Source: JAWLFY01 sp964462125
GTDB taxonomy: Bacteria > Planctomycetota > Planctomycetia > Pirellulales > Pirellulaceae
Length of the DNA stretch: 34,645 bases
Assembly (NCBI GenBank): GCA_964462125.1
Contig: CAYWXT010000023.1
Location: 1-34,645, forward strand
Direction of reading: 5' to 3'
Position 1 is the stretch's first letter. Each line of letters begins with the position of its first letter. Of the stretch, positions 1 through 8,206 are shown piece after piece. Below the pieces are notes generated by a model. It made no database searches, was not told where the DNA came from, and saw only the letters and a program-made list of their open reading frames with translations. A program made the position numbers and the translations under genes.

Positions 1-567
1 ATGACCGGCCGGAGCCTCGTCGACATACTCACGTCGGACCAGCAGGGCCGCGTCGATCCCGAACGTTCGGCCGCCTTCATCGGCCGCGAGCGGCATGTGG
101 CCCAGGCCCGCGACGACTACATGCCTTATCCCCAGCGGGCAATCCGGACTGACGATTTTCTGTACATCATCAACTTTCGCCCCGACCGCTGGCCCCTGGG
201 CGACCCCTACCGGCTCGATGGCGACGACCCGCCGACCGAAGAAGAGCTGACCGAGAGCACCTTCGTTACCCTTCCCGATGAGGACGCCGGGCCGACCAAG
301 GCGTGGCTGGTGGGCATGCGGGAGGACCCGGAATGGAAGGAGCATTTTGAATGGGTTTACGGAAAGCGGCCGCGGGAAGAGTTGTACGACTTGAAACAAG
401 ATCCGCATCAAACGACGAACGTGGCCGACGATCCCGCGTACGAACAGGCCCGGCAAGGGCTGGAACGCCGACTGCTCGATGAGTTGAAGCGAACCGGTGA
501 CCCGCGGATGATCGCTGATGGGGAGTTCTTCGAAACCCCGCCGATGTCAGGACCGGTGAATCGTTGA
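1..567 (+). CDS. Sulfatase, C-terminal part (truncated by the left edge)
   Basis: This is the last 188 residues of a sulfatase of the heparan-N-sulfatase/arylsulfatase type, which hydrolyses sulfate esters of polysaccharides in the periplasm or outside the cell. The segment RAIRTDDFLYIINF, then WPLGDPY, and the ending ELYDLKQDPHQTTNVADDP are typical of the C-terminal subdomain of these enzymes. There, the chain reports the regimen of the last beta-sheet and ends in a helix rich in Arg and Leu. The catalytic CxPSR motif and the metal ligands lie upstream of the window. An ATG happens to sit at base 1, but family length (about 450-520 aa) shows it is internal. The stop at 565-567 lies 10 bp from the convergent alanine dehydrogenase gene. 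Family assignment is firm; substrate is unknown. Confidence 0.85.
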   Translation: MTGRSLVDILTSDQQGRVDPERSAAFIGRERHVAQARDDYMPYPQRAIRTDDFLYIINFRPDRWPLGDPYRLDGDDPPTEEELTESTFVTLPDEDAGPTKAWLVGMREDPEWKEHFEWVYGKRPREELYDLKQDPHQTTNVADDPAYEQARQGLERRLLDELKRTGDPRMIADGEFFETPPMSGPVNR

Positions 568-577
568 CCCCACGATC

Positions 578-1687
578 CTAAGCAGCGTCTAATGGTTCAT
601 GGGGTAAGCCGAACGCTTCGGCGACCCATTGGTTGGTAAGCTGGCCGTTGTGGATATTGATCGCGGCGCGGAGTGGTGACGCGGTGGTCAGCAAAGAGTC
701 GGCTCCCAGGCTGGCCAGTTTCAAGACCCAGGCCAGCGTGGCATTGCAGAGGGCAAAGGTGCTGGTTCGTCCCACCGCCCCGGGCATGTTGGTCACACAA
801 TAGTGGACGACCCCATCGATGATGAACGTCGGGTCACCGTGGGTGGTGGGGCGACTCGTTTCAATGCAGCCACCCTGGTCGACCGCCACGTCGATGATCA
901 CGCTGCCCGGTTTCATCCGATGCAGGTCCTCCTTCCGCACCAACTGCGGCGCCTTGGCCCCGGGGATCAAGACCGAGCCGATCACCAGGTCGGCCCGGTC
1001 GAGTTGTTCCAGGATCGTATGCCGATCGCTGTAGAGGCAGTTCACATTGGCGGGCATGATGTCATCGAGGTATCGCAGGCGATCGAGATTCACATCGAGG
1101 ATCGCCACATCGGCCTGGAAACCGGCTGCGATCTTCGCAGCGTTGGCGCCCACGATGCCACCGCCGAGGATCGTGATGTGGGCGGGGGGGACGCCGGGGA
1201 CGCCACCGAGCAAGATCCCTCGCCCCATCTGCGGCCGCTCCAGGTACTTCGCACCCTCCTGAATGCTCATCCGGCCTGCCACTTCGCTCATCGGCGTCAG
1301 CAGCGGCAGTCGTCCAGAGTCGTCCCGTAGCGTTTCATAGGCGATGCAGGTCGCTCCGGAGGCGAGCATCGCCTCGGTCAGCGATTCGCTGGCGGCGAAG
1401 TGAAAGTAGGTGAACAGGATCTGGCCGGGGCGAATCAGCGACTGCTCCTGCGGCAGCGGCTCCTTGACCTTCACCACCAACTGCGCCTCGGAGAAGACAT
1501 CCGAGGCGGAGGAGACCAGTTCCGCGCCGGCACGAAGGTAGTCGTGGTCGGCGAGCCCCGAGCCGAGCCCTGCACCGGCTTGCACCAGGACACGATGGCC
1601 GCGATTGACCAGCTCCTCCACTCCGACCGGCAACATCGCGACCCGGTACTCGTCCGGTTTCACTTCCGTGGGGACACCGACAATCAT
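578..1687 (-). CDS. ald: Alanine dehydrogenase
   Basis: NAD-dependent L-alanine dehydrogenase (pyruvate + NH3 + NADH to L-alanine), cytoplasmic, 369 aa, the usual family length. It opens with MIVGVPTEVKPDEYRVAMLP. The residues known to be catalytic in this family are visible: Arg15 in EYRVAMLP, Lys75 in VKVKEP, His96 in FTYFHF, and an Asp in DVAVDQGG. The Rossmann motif ILGGGIVGANAA lies near residues 173-184. A TTG two codons upstream (1693) would add MS, but the ATG at 1687 restores the normal family N-terminus and is preferred. The gene is last in a minus-strand run after the BASS-family carrier, 76 bp away, so cotranscription is possible. Alanine turnover next to a carrier may be coincidental. 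Confidence 0.95.
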   Translation of the reverse strand: MIVGVPTEVKPDEYRVAMLPVGVEELVNRGHRVLVQAGAGLGSGLADHDYLRAGAELVSSASDVFSEAQLVVKVKEPLPQEQSLIRPGQILFTYFHFAASESLTEAMLASGATCIAYETLRDDSGRLPLLTPMSEVAGRMSIQEGAKYLERPQMGRGILLGGVPGVPPAHITILGGGIVGANAAKIAAGFQADVAILDVNLDRLRYLDDIMPANVNCLYSDRHTILEQLDRADLVIGSVLIPGAKAPQLVRKEDLHRMKPGSVIIDVAVDQGGCIETSRPTTHGDPTFIIDGVVHYCVTNMPGAVGRTSTFALCNATLAWVLKLASLGADSLLTTASPLRAAINIHNGQLTNQWVAEAFGLPHEPLDAA

Positions 1688-1763
1688 TGACAACCAACCT
1701 TGAATTTGAGGGCAACGAGACGAACGTCCTGACCAACCGAGGAGGTCACGAACCGGGTCACGA

Positions 1764-2879
1764 TTATCCTACCGGCCGAATCGCAATCGCGTCTTCCGTT
1801 CGCCGGGAACGCCACCAGGAAGCGAGCATCGAGCCGGAGACGTTCATCCACGGACCGAAGATGGCCGGTGCCAACGCCGCATCGGAGCTTCCCAGAACGC
1901 TCACCGCAAGTCCCGAGGCCATCCCGCCGTTCTGCAGACCGACCTCCATCGCCACCGTTCGCCGCGTCGACTCGTCCAGCCGCAATAACCACGCGCCCCC
2001 GTAGCCAAAAACGTAACCGGCGGCATTGTGCAACACGGCGGCAATCAGCAAGGCAACGCCGACCTGCAGCAGCTGGTCGCGCGATAGGGAGGTGATGATC
2101 GCGATGATCAGACAGATGGAAACCATGGCGAGCCAAGAGAGGAGGCGATCCAACCAGTCGCCGCGGAGGTTCCATCGGCGAAGCAGGCCATTGGCGATCA
2201 GACCGGCGACCACCGGAACGATGATGATTTGGGCGATCGTCAGCATCAAATCCCAGAACGGAATCTCGATGAACCGTCCGGCCAACAGCGTCATCAACAG
2301 CGGGGTCATCAAGGGCGACACCAGCGTCGAGCAAGCCGTCATGGTCACCGAGAGCGCGATGTTTCCGCGGGCAAGGTAAGTCATCAGGTTCGAAGCGACG
2401 CCGCCAGGGCACGATCCGATCAGAACCAGACCCGCCGCGACTTCTGACGGAAATCCGAACAGCGTCGCCAGGGTGAACCCCATCAACGGCATGACGGAAA
2501 ACTGGAGAACCATACCGATGATCACCGCGCGGGGCATCTTCAGCACGCGAGTGAAATCGGCCAGGCTGAGCATCGTCCCCATCCCGAACATGATCAGCTG
2601 GATCAGGGGGGTGATCAGGCGTTTGAGCTCAAAGTCGCCCCAGCTCCGAAAAAGTTCAGGGTAGGCGAGTGAACTGATCACGAAGGCCAGGACCCAAAGG
2701 CTAAACGCACACCCGCCCCACCGCGGGGAACTCGCCGAGGCCACCGCGAGGCAAGCGACGCCGGCGGCCAAACCGAATCCCCCCAAGGCCGAATGACCGG
2801 CGGCGTAGGCCAGGGTTGCCAGGAGACACAGCGAAAGGGAAAGCAGAAGGAACCCGCGGGCAGTGGTCAAGTTGGGCAT
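1764..2879 (-). CDS. Bile acid:sodium symporter (BASS) family transporter
   Basis: Integral membrane carrier of the BASS/SBF family, which imports organic anions using the sodium gradient. The 371-residue product has about nine to ten hydrophobic helices. Two family motifs are visible: GSCPGGVASNLMTYLARGN in the first crossover region, and MEVGLQNGGMASGLAVS in the second, matching the crossed discontinuous helices that bind sodium. There is an extra hydrophobic N-terminal stretch of about 75 residues before the first conserved helix. A TTG at 2888 is also in frame, but the ATG at 2879 with a GCAGG-like sequence upstream is preferred. It follows the 660-aa secreted protein by 35 bp, so the two probably share a transcript. 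Substrate unknown; pyruvate or other organic acids are possible for this family. Confidence 0.88.
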   Translation of the reverse strand: MPNLTTARGFLLLSLSLCLLATLAYAAGHSALGGFGLAAGVACLAVASASSPRWGGCAFSLWVLAFVISSLAYPELFRSWGDFELKRLITPLIQLIMFGMGTMLSLADFTRVLKMPRAVIIGMVLQFSVMPLMGFTLATLFGFPSEVAAGLVLIGSCPGGVASNLMTYLARGNIALSVTMTACSTLVSPLMTPLLMTLLAGRFIEIPFWDLMLTIAQIIIVPVVAGLIANGLLRRWNLRGDWLDRLLSWLAMVSICLIIAIITSLSRDQLLQVGVALLIAAVLHNAAGYVFGYGGAWLLRLDESTRRTVAMEVGLQNGGMASGLAVSVLGSSDAALAPAIFGPWMNVSGSMLASWWRSRRTEDAIAIRPVG

Positions 2880-2914
2880 CGCCTGCAATCCTGCAATATC
2901 CTGTCACGGCGGAG

Positions 2915-4897
2915 CTATTCGGGGACGACGTCGCCGTGCCAGGGAAACGCATAGGTTGGCGAATGAGCATAGCGATCCATGTCGATTTCCAGACGGCCCA
3001 CCGCGGCTGGCCGCAATTCGACCTCGAACCGTCGAGCATCGACCGTGTCGAACTGATAGGGATATTCGACCACCTGCCGGACTCGGGTGAAATGATGCTC
3101 GCCAAACATCCCGGCCTGAAGGGTGACGCGGCGCGATTCGCTCGGGTGCAGGTTCACCAGCCGAAGCCGCACCCCGTCCGCCGTCAGGCGTTCGACGAGC
3201 ACGGCGACATCGGGCGGCAAGCCCGGCCGTTTTGCCTGGGGATCGAAGTAGCGGAGGCTCGTGTGCATCAACCCACCATGGTAGATGTGATTGGGAGACC
3301 CCAGCATTGACTGAACGAGTCCTTCCAGGATCACGGGATTCAACTTCTGCCAGTGATGGACATCCTGCTCGTCCGGTGTCGTCTCGTCCTGGCGAATCTG
3401 GTCCAGTCGCGACAGCGTCTCGGCATAGCCCGCCCGCATGATTTCCAGCGGGTAGTCCTCGTTCTTCGCTTCGCCCCGAACATACATCAACCATGGCCCC
3501 GCATGTTCGGAATCCCCCTTGCCCTTGTCATAGCGGAGTCGTTTCCAGCGGTCGGTGTCGACGAGTCTTTCAATTCGTTCCCAATCTTCATCGGCTCGAG
3601 AGACGAACCAGAGTTGCGCCAGGTACTTTGGATTGATGGGGCGATAGTCGTACCAACCGTCGTCTCCATGACGGTGAGGAACTAGCACCCGGTCTCCGTC
3701 GCGGCGGGCATGTTGAGTGACCAAATCGATCACCGAGCGTGGGAGCTCCAGGTACGCCGGGTCGCCGCTGACCAGGTACGCATTCGAAGCCCCAATGATC
3801 GTCGCTTCGAGCTGGTTGAACAAGCCGTGGGGCCACCGCCATCCGTAATAGCCTCCCCACCATTTCCCATCCAAGTTCTCCCCGATCTCACCGGAGGGCC
3901 CGACGTTGTCGGGCAGGATGCCGTCATTGGCGTCGACACGCTCGATCCAGCCGTCCACGTACCGTGTCACCCAGTTCTTGTATTGCTCGTCCTGGCCGTA
4001 CATGTAGGCGTTCGTCATCAGGCTGGTGGACGTCAGATTCAAAGGAACATCGTTTCGCATCATGCGCTGATTGATGGCCTTCAGGATCGAGGGGAACCGC
4101 TCGTCATCATTCCAGTCTTCGCTTGAACGAACATTCGGGATGTCGTCGTAGGGGAGGGGATAATTGGCCAGAATGGGACGGTGCGTTACCCAGTCCTCAG
4201 CCGTGTTCACAAAATGAGGCCCCCGACTGCCGTTGATTGGAGAGCGAATGATGTTCGTCTCCGGATCGTAGTTGGGAGCTTCTGGGTGATCTCCCAAGTA
4301 CAACCCGGCGAACTTGGCCGATCTCTCGCGGTGCTGGGCCGATGTGGGATTTGCAAGTCCAAAGAAATAAAAGTACGTATAGGACTCGCCATGATGCATC
4401 CAGTCGTAGTGGGCATCAAATTCATCATGAATCTGGCCATATTCAGTAAACTGACGCGTCACCCCATCCCACAGCTGCTCGGCCTGGGGCTGAATCGCCG
4501 GATGGCCCCCCAGGGTGTAGTAGAGCGAGAAGTTATAAAAGCTCTCGTATCCATCGTCGGAGCCATCAAAACCAGGCCATTCGTCCCGCCAGTTGATCGT
4601 CCCGTCCTCGCGTGTGTACTTGTCCACCAGGACCTGGGATGCCGGATAAAGCTGATCGAGAATCTCGCGCTGCAGCAACGCCCACTCGGGAGGTGTGCCG
4701 GTCGACCAGACCGGAATCGTTTTGACCTCCTGCGCTGCCGGTTCACCTTGCCGATCGCCCGCCTCCTCGGCGAATGCCGCTGCGCCAAGAACGACCGGCA
4801 GTAGGAAACAAGCCAACGCGAAAGGGCGCTTGTTGAAGGTGCCGGAACCACATCCGCCGACCGTCGAACTCTCAAGAAAAGCAAAGTCGATGCGCAT
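2915..4897 (-). CDS. Secreted protein of unknown function, alpha-barrel (six-hairpin)-like
   Basis: A 660-residue protein I cannot assign to a named family. Only one start codon is available before the hydrophobic segment, at 4897. It gives a 28-residue polar lead, then a signal peptide of the form RPFALACFLLPVVLGAAAFA followed by an acidic mature start. The body is rich in aromatic and acidic residues with repeated helical pairs (for example WWGGYYGWRWPHG, NQLEATIIGASNAYL, YLELPRSVIDLVTQHAR). This resembles the alpha/alpha toroid of glycoside hydrolases and polysaccharide lyases. The last 90 residues read as beta-strands, like the C-terminal beta-sandwich found in such enzymes. It precedes a carrier gene. 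A role in carbohydrate breakdown is inference; no catalytic residues were identified. Confidence 0.7.
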   Translation of the reverse strand: MRIDFAFLESSTVGGCGSGTFNKRPFALACFLLPVVLGAAAFAEEAGDRQGEPAAQEVKTIPVWSTGTPPEWALLQREILDQLYPASQVLVDKYTREDGTINWRDEWPGFDGSDDGYESFYNFSLYYTLGGHPAIQPQAEQLWDGVTRQFTEYGQIHDEFDAHYDWMHHGESYTYFYFFGLANPTSAQHRERSAKFAGLYLGDHPEAPNYDPETNIIRSPINGSRGPHFVNTAEDWVTHRPILANYPLPYDDIPNVRSSEDWNDDERFPSILKAINQRMMRNDVPLNLTSTSLMTNAYMYGQDEQYKNWVTRYVDGWIERVDANDGILPDNVGPSGEIGENLDGKWWGGYYGWRWPHGLFNQLEATIIGASNAYLVSGDPAYLELPRSVIDLVTQHARRDGDRVLVPHRHGDDGWYDYRPINPKYLAQLWFVSRADEDWERIERLVDTDRWKRLRYDKGKGDSEHAGPWLMYVRGEAKNEDYPLEIMRAGYAETLSRLDQIRQDETTPDEQDVHHWQKLNPVILEGLVQSMLGSPNHIYHGGLMHTSLRYFDPQAKRPGLPPDVAVLVERLTADGVRLRLVNLHPSESRRVTLQAGMFGEHHFTRVRQVVEYPYQFDTVDARRFEVELRPAAVGRLEIDMDRYAHSPTYAFPWHGDVVPE

Positions 4898-5181
4898 GGT
4901 GAAAACATCTCCGGAGCAAGGTGGTGCAACGAGGTTCTGTCAGAAAGCTGTCCGTCTCCACCGCGATTCGCTGCATGCGCAAGCGGCGGGGGGGCGAGTC
5001 GAGTGCGGGGAGTCACTTCGACATTGTACGATCGATTGCGGGTCCGATTGCTTGGTCGTATTTGCCTGCCACCCGCCGGATTGGTAGTTTAGAGTGTGTG
5101 TTTGAATCAACCACGTGAGGGCTTCCAGCCGCTCGGGGGCCTGTGTTGGCTCGGCGGCCTCTGCCCTCCCCGCGACTCACA
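4898..5181. other. Divergent intergenic region
   Basis: This 284-bp region separates the minus-strand secreted protein from the plus-strand PSD1 gene, so it must carry two outward promoters. On the plus strand TTGCCT and TAGTTT occur with 17 bp between them (around 5061-5089). On the minus strand a TACAAT box lies near 5025. Both are partial matches and neither is convincing. A GTG at 5143 would extend the PSD1 gene into this region. Confidence 0.3.
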
Positions 5182-8100
5182 ATGCCCACCCGATTTCCGT
5201 TGCCCCACCCTAGTTCAACGCCCCGGGACTGTCGTGCCCCGGCTTCGTTCATCACTTTCCGTTGGCGACCGTCTGCATCGATTCCTGCTTGGATTCGCTG
5301 TTCGTGCGTCTGCGTGATCGTCGGTTTCGCGACGTCGGCCCGTTCGGGGGAGCCCGAAGGGGGATCTCCCCAGCCGGAGGACGTGCAAGCGGCGGAGAAT
5401 TTTTTCGAGCGTCATATTCGTCCTGCCTTGATCGAACATTGTCACGACTGTCACTCCAGTGATGACGAGCCCAGTGGTGGTCTGGCTCTCGACTCGCGGT
5501 CGGGTTGGATGGCTGGGGGAGATTTGGGTCCGGCGGTGAACCCGGGTGATCCTGACAACAGTTTGCTGATGCAGGCGATCCGCTACGACGACCCCGACCT
5601 GCAGATGCCTCCTGATGGCAAGCTCGACGACGCGACGATCGATGTCTTTGCCCGGTGGATTGAGGGGGGGGCATTCGATCCACGGTCATCGTCCGTCCCG
5701 GCCGCCGAGCGGGCGAGCGGATTGCCAGTCGAGCGTGCCGAGGAACATTGGGCGTATCGTCCCTTGAAGGAACCATCGGCATTGAAGGAACCATCGGCAT
5801 TGCAGGAACCGTCAAGGCGGAGCGACTCCGCGATATCCGCTGCAGGCACTCCTGGCTCGGAGGAGGCCATGGGCGAAGGGAGCTCGATGATCGATCGCCT
5901 CATCGAGCAGCGACTCGCCGCCCAGGGGTTGTCCGCCGCGGGACCGGCCGGCAAACGGGAACTGGCACGGCGGTTGACGTACGATCTGCATGGACTTCCA
6001 CCGACGCCGGAGCAGATCGACGCGTTCGAGCGAGATGATTCGTTCGGCGCCTACGGCCGCATGATCGATCGCTTGCTCGCCTCCCATCATTTTGGCGAAC
6101 ACTTTGCACGCCGTTGGCTCGATGTGGCGCGGTACGCGGAGTCGGTCACGCTGCGTGGTTTAGTGATGCCGGAGGCGTGGCGATATCGCGATTACTTGAT
6201 CCATGCCTTTGCCGAGGACCGTCCTTTTGACCAGATGATCCGCGATCAGCTTGCCGGTGACCTGTTGTCCCATTCGGATATTCGCCAGCAGCAACGGTCG
6301 TCGATCGCGACCGGATTCCTCGCGCTGGGCAACAGCAACCTGGAGGATCAGGACAAGACGAAGTTGGATTTCGATCACATTGATGAGCAGCTCGAGACGG
6401 TCGGTCGTGCGTTTTTGGCCCAGACGATCGGCTGCGCACGGTGTCACGACCACAAGTTCGATCCGATCCCGACCGCGGACTATTACGCGCTAGCTGGGAT
6501 TTTCCGTTCGACCCGCGGCATGGAGCACAGCAACGTATCGCGGTGGATTGAACAACCCCTTCCGCTGGATGAACAGGAAGAGCGTCGCTTCGCGAGTCTT
6601 CGCGATGAGCTGCAGCGGGTGGAGGCCGAATTGAAAGAGCTGGAGGCACTCGGCGCGGGGAAGTCGTCGCGGCAGCAGGTGCCGGTGGCGGATCTCCGCG
6701 GCGTGGTGGTCGATGACGAATCGGCCAGTTTGGTCGGGGAGTGGTCGAGCTCGTCGTCGGTCGGCGGCTTCGTCGGCAGCGGCTACCGGCATGATGGCAA
6801 CAGCGGCCAGGGCGACAAGACGGCCACCTTTGAGCCGGCCAAGTTGGCCGAGGGAACTTACCGCGTGCGAATGTCCTACACCGCTAACCCGAATCGCGCC
6901 AGCAACGTGCAGGTTGAGGTCTTCAGCGCCAACGAGTCGGTCACGGTGCGGGTCAACCAACGCCGTCCGCCGAAGGAGGAGGGGCTGTGGCACTCACTCG
7001 GCGAGTTCCCCTTCGAAGCGGACGGGCAGGCGTTCGTGGTGGTTTCCAACGAGGAGGCCAACGGTCACGTCATCGTCGACGCGGTCCAATTTTTGCCCGT
7101 TGATGAAGCGCCCCGCGAAGAGGCCGGACCGGATAACGAAGAGATGACGGAACTGGCCGAGCGCCGGCAGACCCTGGTCCGCAAACAGAAACAACTTCAA
7201 GCCGAGATCGATGCTCGGCCGAAGTATTTGACAGTCGTTGAAAGCGAGCCGGTCGAGGAGTTGGAAATCCGGATCCGTGGAAACGTGCACAGTCACGGCG
7301 AGCCGGTACCGCGAGGATTCCTCTCCGCGGTTCCTCCGGCCGCGGAGGTCGGTGAGCGGCTGCCACCGGACCAGAGCGGCAGGCTGGCGCTGGCCGAGTG
7401 GATCGCAGACTCAAGAAATCCGCTGACCGCTCGGGTCTATGCGAACCGTGTTTGGAGTTGGTTGATGGGCGAAGGGCTGGTCGCCACGGAAAACAACTTC
7501 GGTACCACCGGTGCCGACCCCTCGCACCCGGAGCTGCTCGATTGGCTCTCGGGTGAACTGATCCGCAGCGGATGGTCGACCAAGCATTTGGTCCGGATGA
7601 TCGTCTCGAGCGACGCTTACCGGAGACGCGTGGTCGTGGGTGATCATCCGGCCCGCTCGGTCGATCCCGACAACCGCAGTTATTGGTCAGCCAACATGCG
7701 GCGGCTTCCGGTCGAGTCGTTGCGGGACGCGATGTTGAGCGTCAGTGATGAACTCGACCGCCAGGCTGGCGGGTCCGAGATCCGTGGCGGGCCCGACGCG
7801 GACTATGGCTACCAGCACGGTTTGGTTCGCCGCAGCGTTTACGCTCCGGTGTTTCGGAACTCGCCCCCTCCGCTGTTTCGCGTCTTTGACTTCGCCGACT
7901 CCAGCGTCTCGGTCGGACAGCGAGCGCGCAGTACGGTGGCCACCCAATCACTGGCGCTGATGAACAGCCCGTGGGTGATCGAACGGGTGGAAGCTGCGGC
8001 GGAGCATTGGTCCCGGTCCCCACTGGCGGCCGACCCGCCGCAGTTGGTCACCCGGCTCTATGAGGTTGCCTTGGGTCGACATCCGACCTCCGATGAGCTG

Positions 8101-8202
8101 CGTCGGTCACTCGCGTTCTTGGACGGCTCAGTCGAACCAGATCGTTTGCAGGCACTGATCCACACTCTGTTCGCTTCCATCGACTTCCGCTTTCTGGATT
8201 AG
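5182..8202 (+). CDS. PSD1 / DUF1549-DUF1553 cytochrome c-domain protein with golvesin-type CBD insert
   Basis: A large planctomycete-specific extracytoplasmic protein, 1006 aa from the ATG at 5182 (a GTG at 5143 would add 13 residues). Domains in order: a Cys-rich hydrophobic leader near 33-50; a planctomycete cytochrome c domain with haem motif CHDCH at 87-91 followed by ARSG-type residues; a linker with tandem repeats; DUF1549 (about 240-450) with a second motif CARCH at 418-422 in GCARCHDHKFDP; and an inserted beta-sandwich at about 500-640 (GYRHDGNSGQGDKTATF to VDAVQFLP). That insert resembles the golvesin/xanthan-lyase carbohydrate-binding domain. DUF1553 (about 720-985) follows, with NRVWSWLMGEGLV. 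The DUF1501 partner starts 4 bp downstream, an arrangement very common in this phylum. The pair is thought to act on extracellular substrates, but its biochemical role is not established. Confidence 0.9.
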   Translation: MPTRFPLPHPSSTPRDCRAPASFITFRWRPSASIPAWIRCSCVCVIVGFATSARSGEPEGGSPQPEDVQAAENFFERHIRPALIEHCHDCHSSDDEPSGGLALDSRSGWMAGGDLGPAVNPGDPDNSLLMQAIRYDDPDLQMPPDGKLDDATIDVFARWIEGGAFDPRSSSVPAAERASGLPVERAEEHWAYRPLKEPSALKEPSALQEPSRRSDSAISAAGTPGSEEAMGEGSSMIDRLIEQRLAAQGLSAAGPAGKRELARRLTYDLHGLPPTPEQIDAFERDDSFGAYGRMIDRLLASHHFGEHFARRWLDVARYAESVTLRGLVMPEAWRYRDYLIHAFAEDRPFDQMIRDQLAGDLLSHSDIRQQQRSSIATGFLALGNSNLEDQDKTKLDFDHIDEQLETVGRAFLAQTIGCARCHDHKFDPIPTADYYALAGIFRSTRGMEHSNVSRWIEQPLPLDEQEERRFASLRDELQRVEAELKELEALGAGKSSRQQVPVADLRGVVVDDESASLVGEWSSSSSVGGFVGSGYRHDGNSGQGDKTATFEPAKLAEGTYRVRMSYTANPNRASNVQVEVFSANESVTVRVNQRRPPKEEGLWHSLGEFPFEADGQAFVVVSNEEANGHVIVDAVQFLPVDEAPREEAGPDNEEMTELAERRQTLVRKQKQLQAEIDARPKYLTVVESEPVEELEIRIRGNVHSHGEPVPRGFLSAVPPAAEVGERLPPDQSGRLALAEWIADSRNPLTARVYANRVWSWLMGEGLVATENNFGTTGADPSHPELLDWLSGELIRSGWSTKHLVRMIVSSDAYRRRVVVGDHPARSVDPDNRSYWSANMRRLPVESLRDAMLSVSDELDRQAGGSEIRGGPDADYGYQHGLVRRSVYAPVFRNSPPPLFRVFDFADSSVSVGQRARSTVATQSLALMNSPWVIERVEAAAEHWSRSPLAADPPQLVTRLYEVALGRHPTSDELRRSLAFLDGSVEPDRLQALIHTLFASIDFRFLD
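5764..5814 (+). repeat. In-frame 18-bp tandem repeat, 2.8 copies
   Basis: Two exact 18-bp copies (5764-5781 and 5782-5799) and a degenerate third (5800-5814) encode LKEPSA, LKEPSA and LQEPS in the linker between the cytochrome c domain and DUF1549. The unit is a multiple of three, so copy-number change would lengthen or shorten the linker without breaking the frame. Confidence 0.9.
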
Positions 8203-8206
8203 TCTC

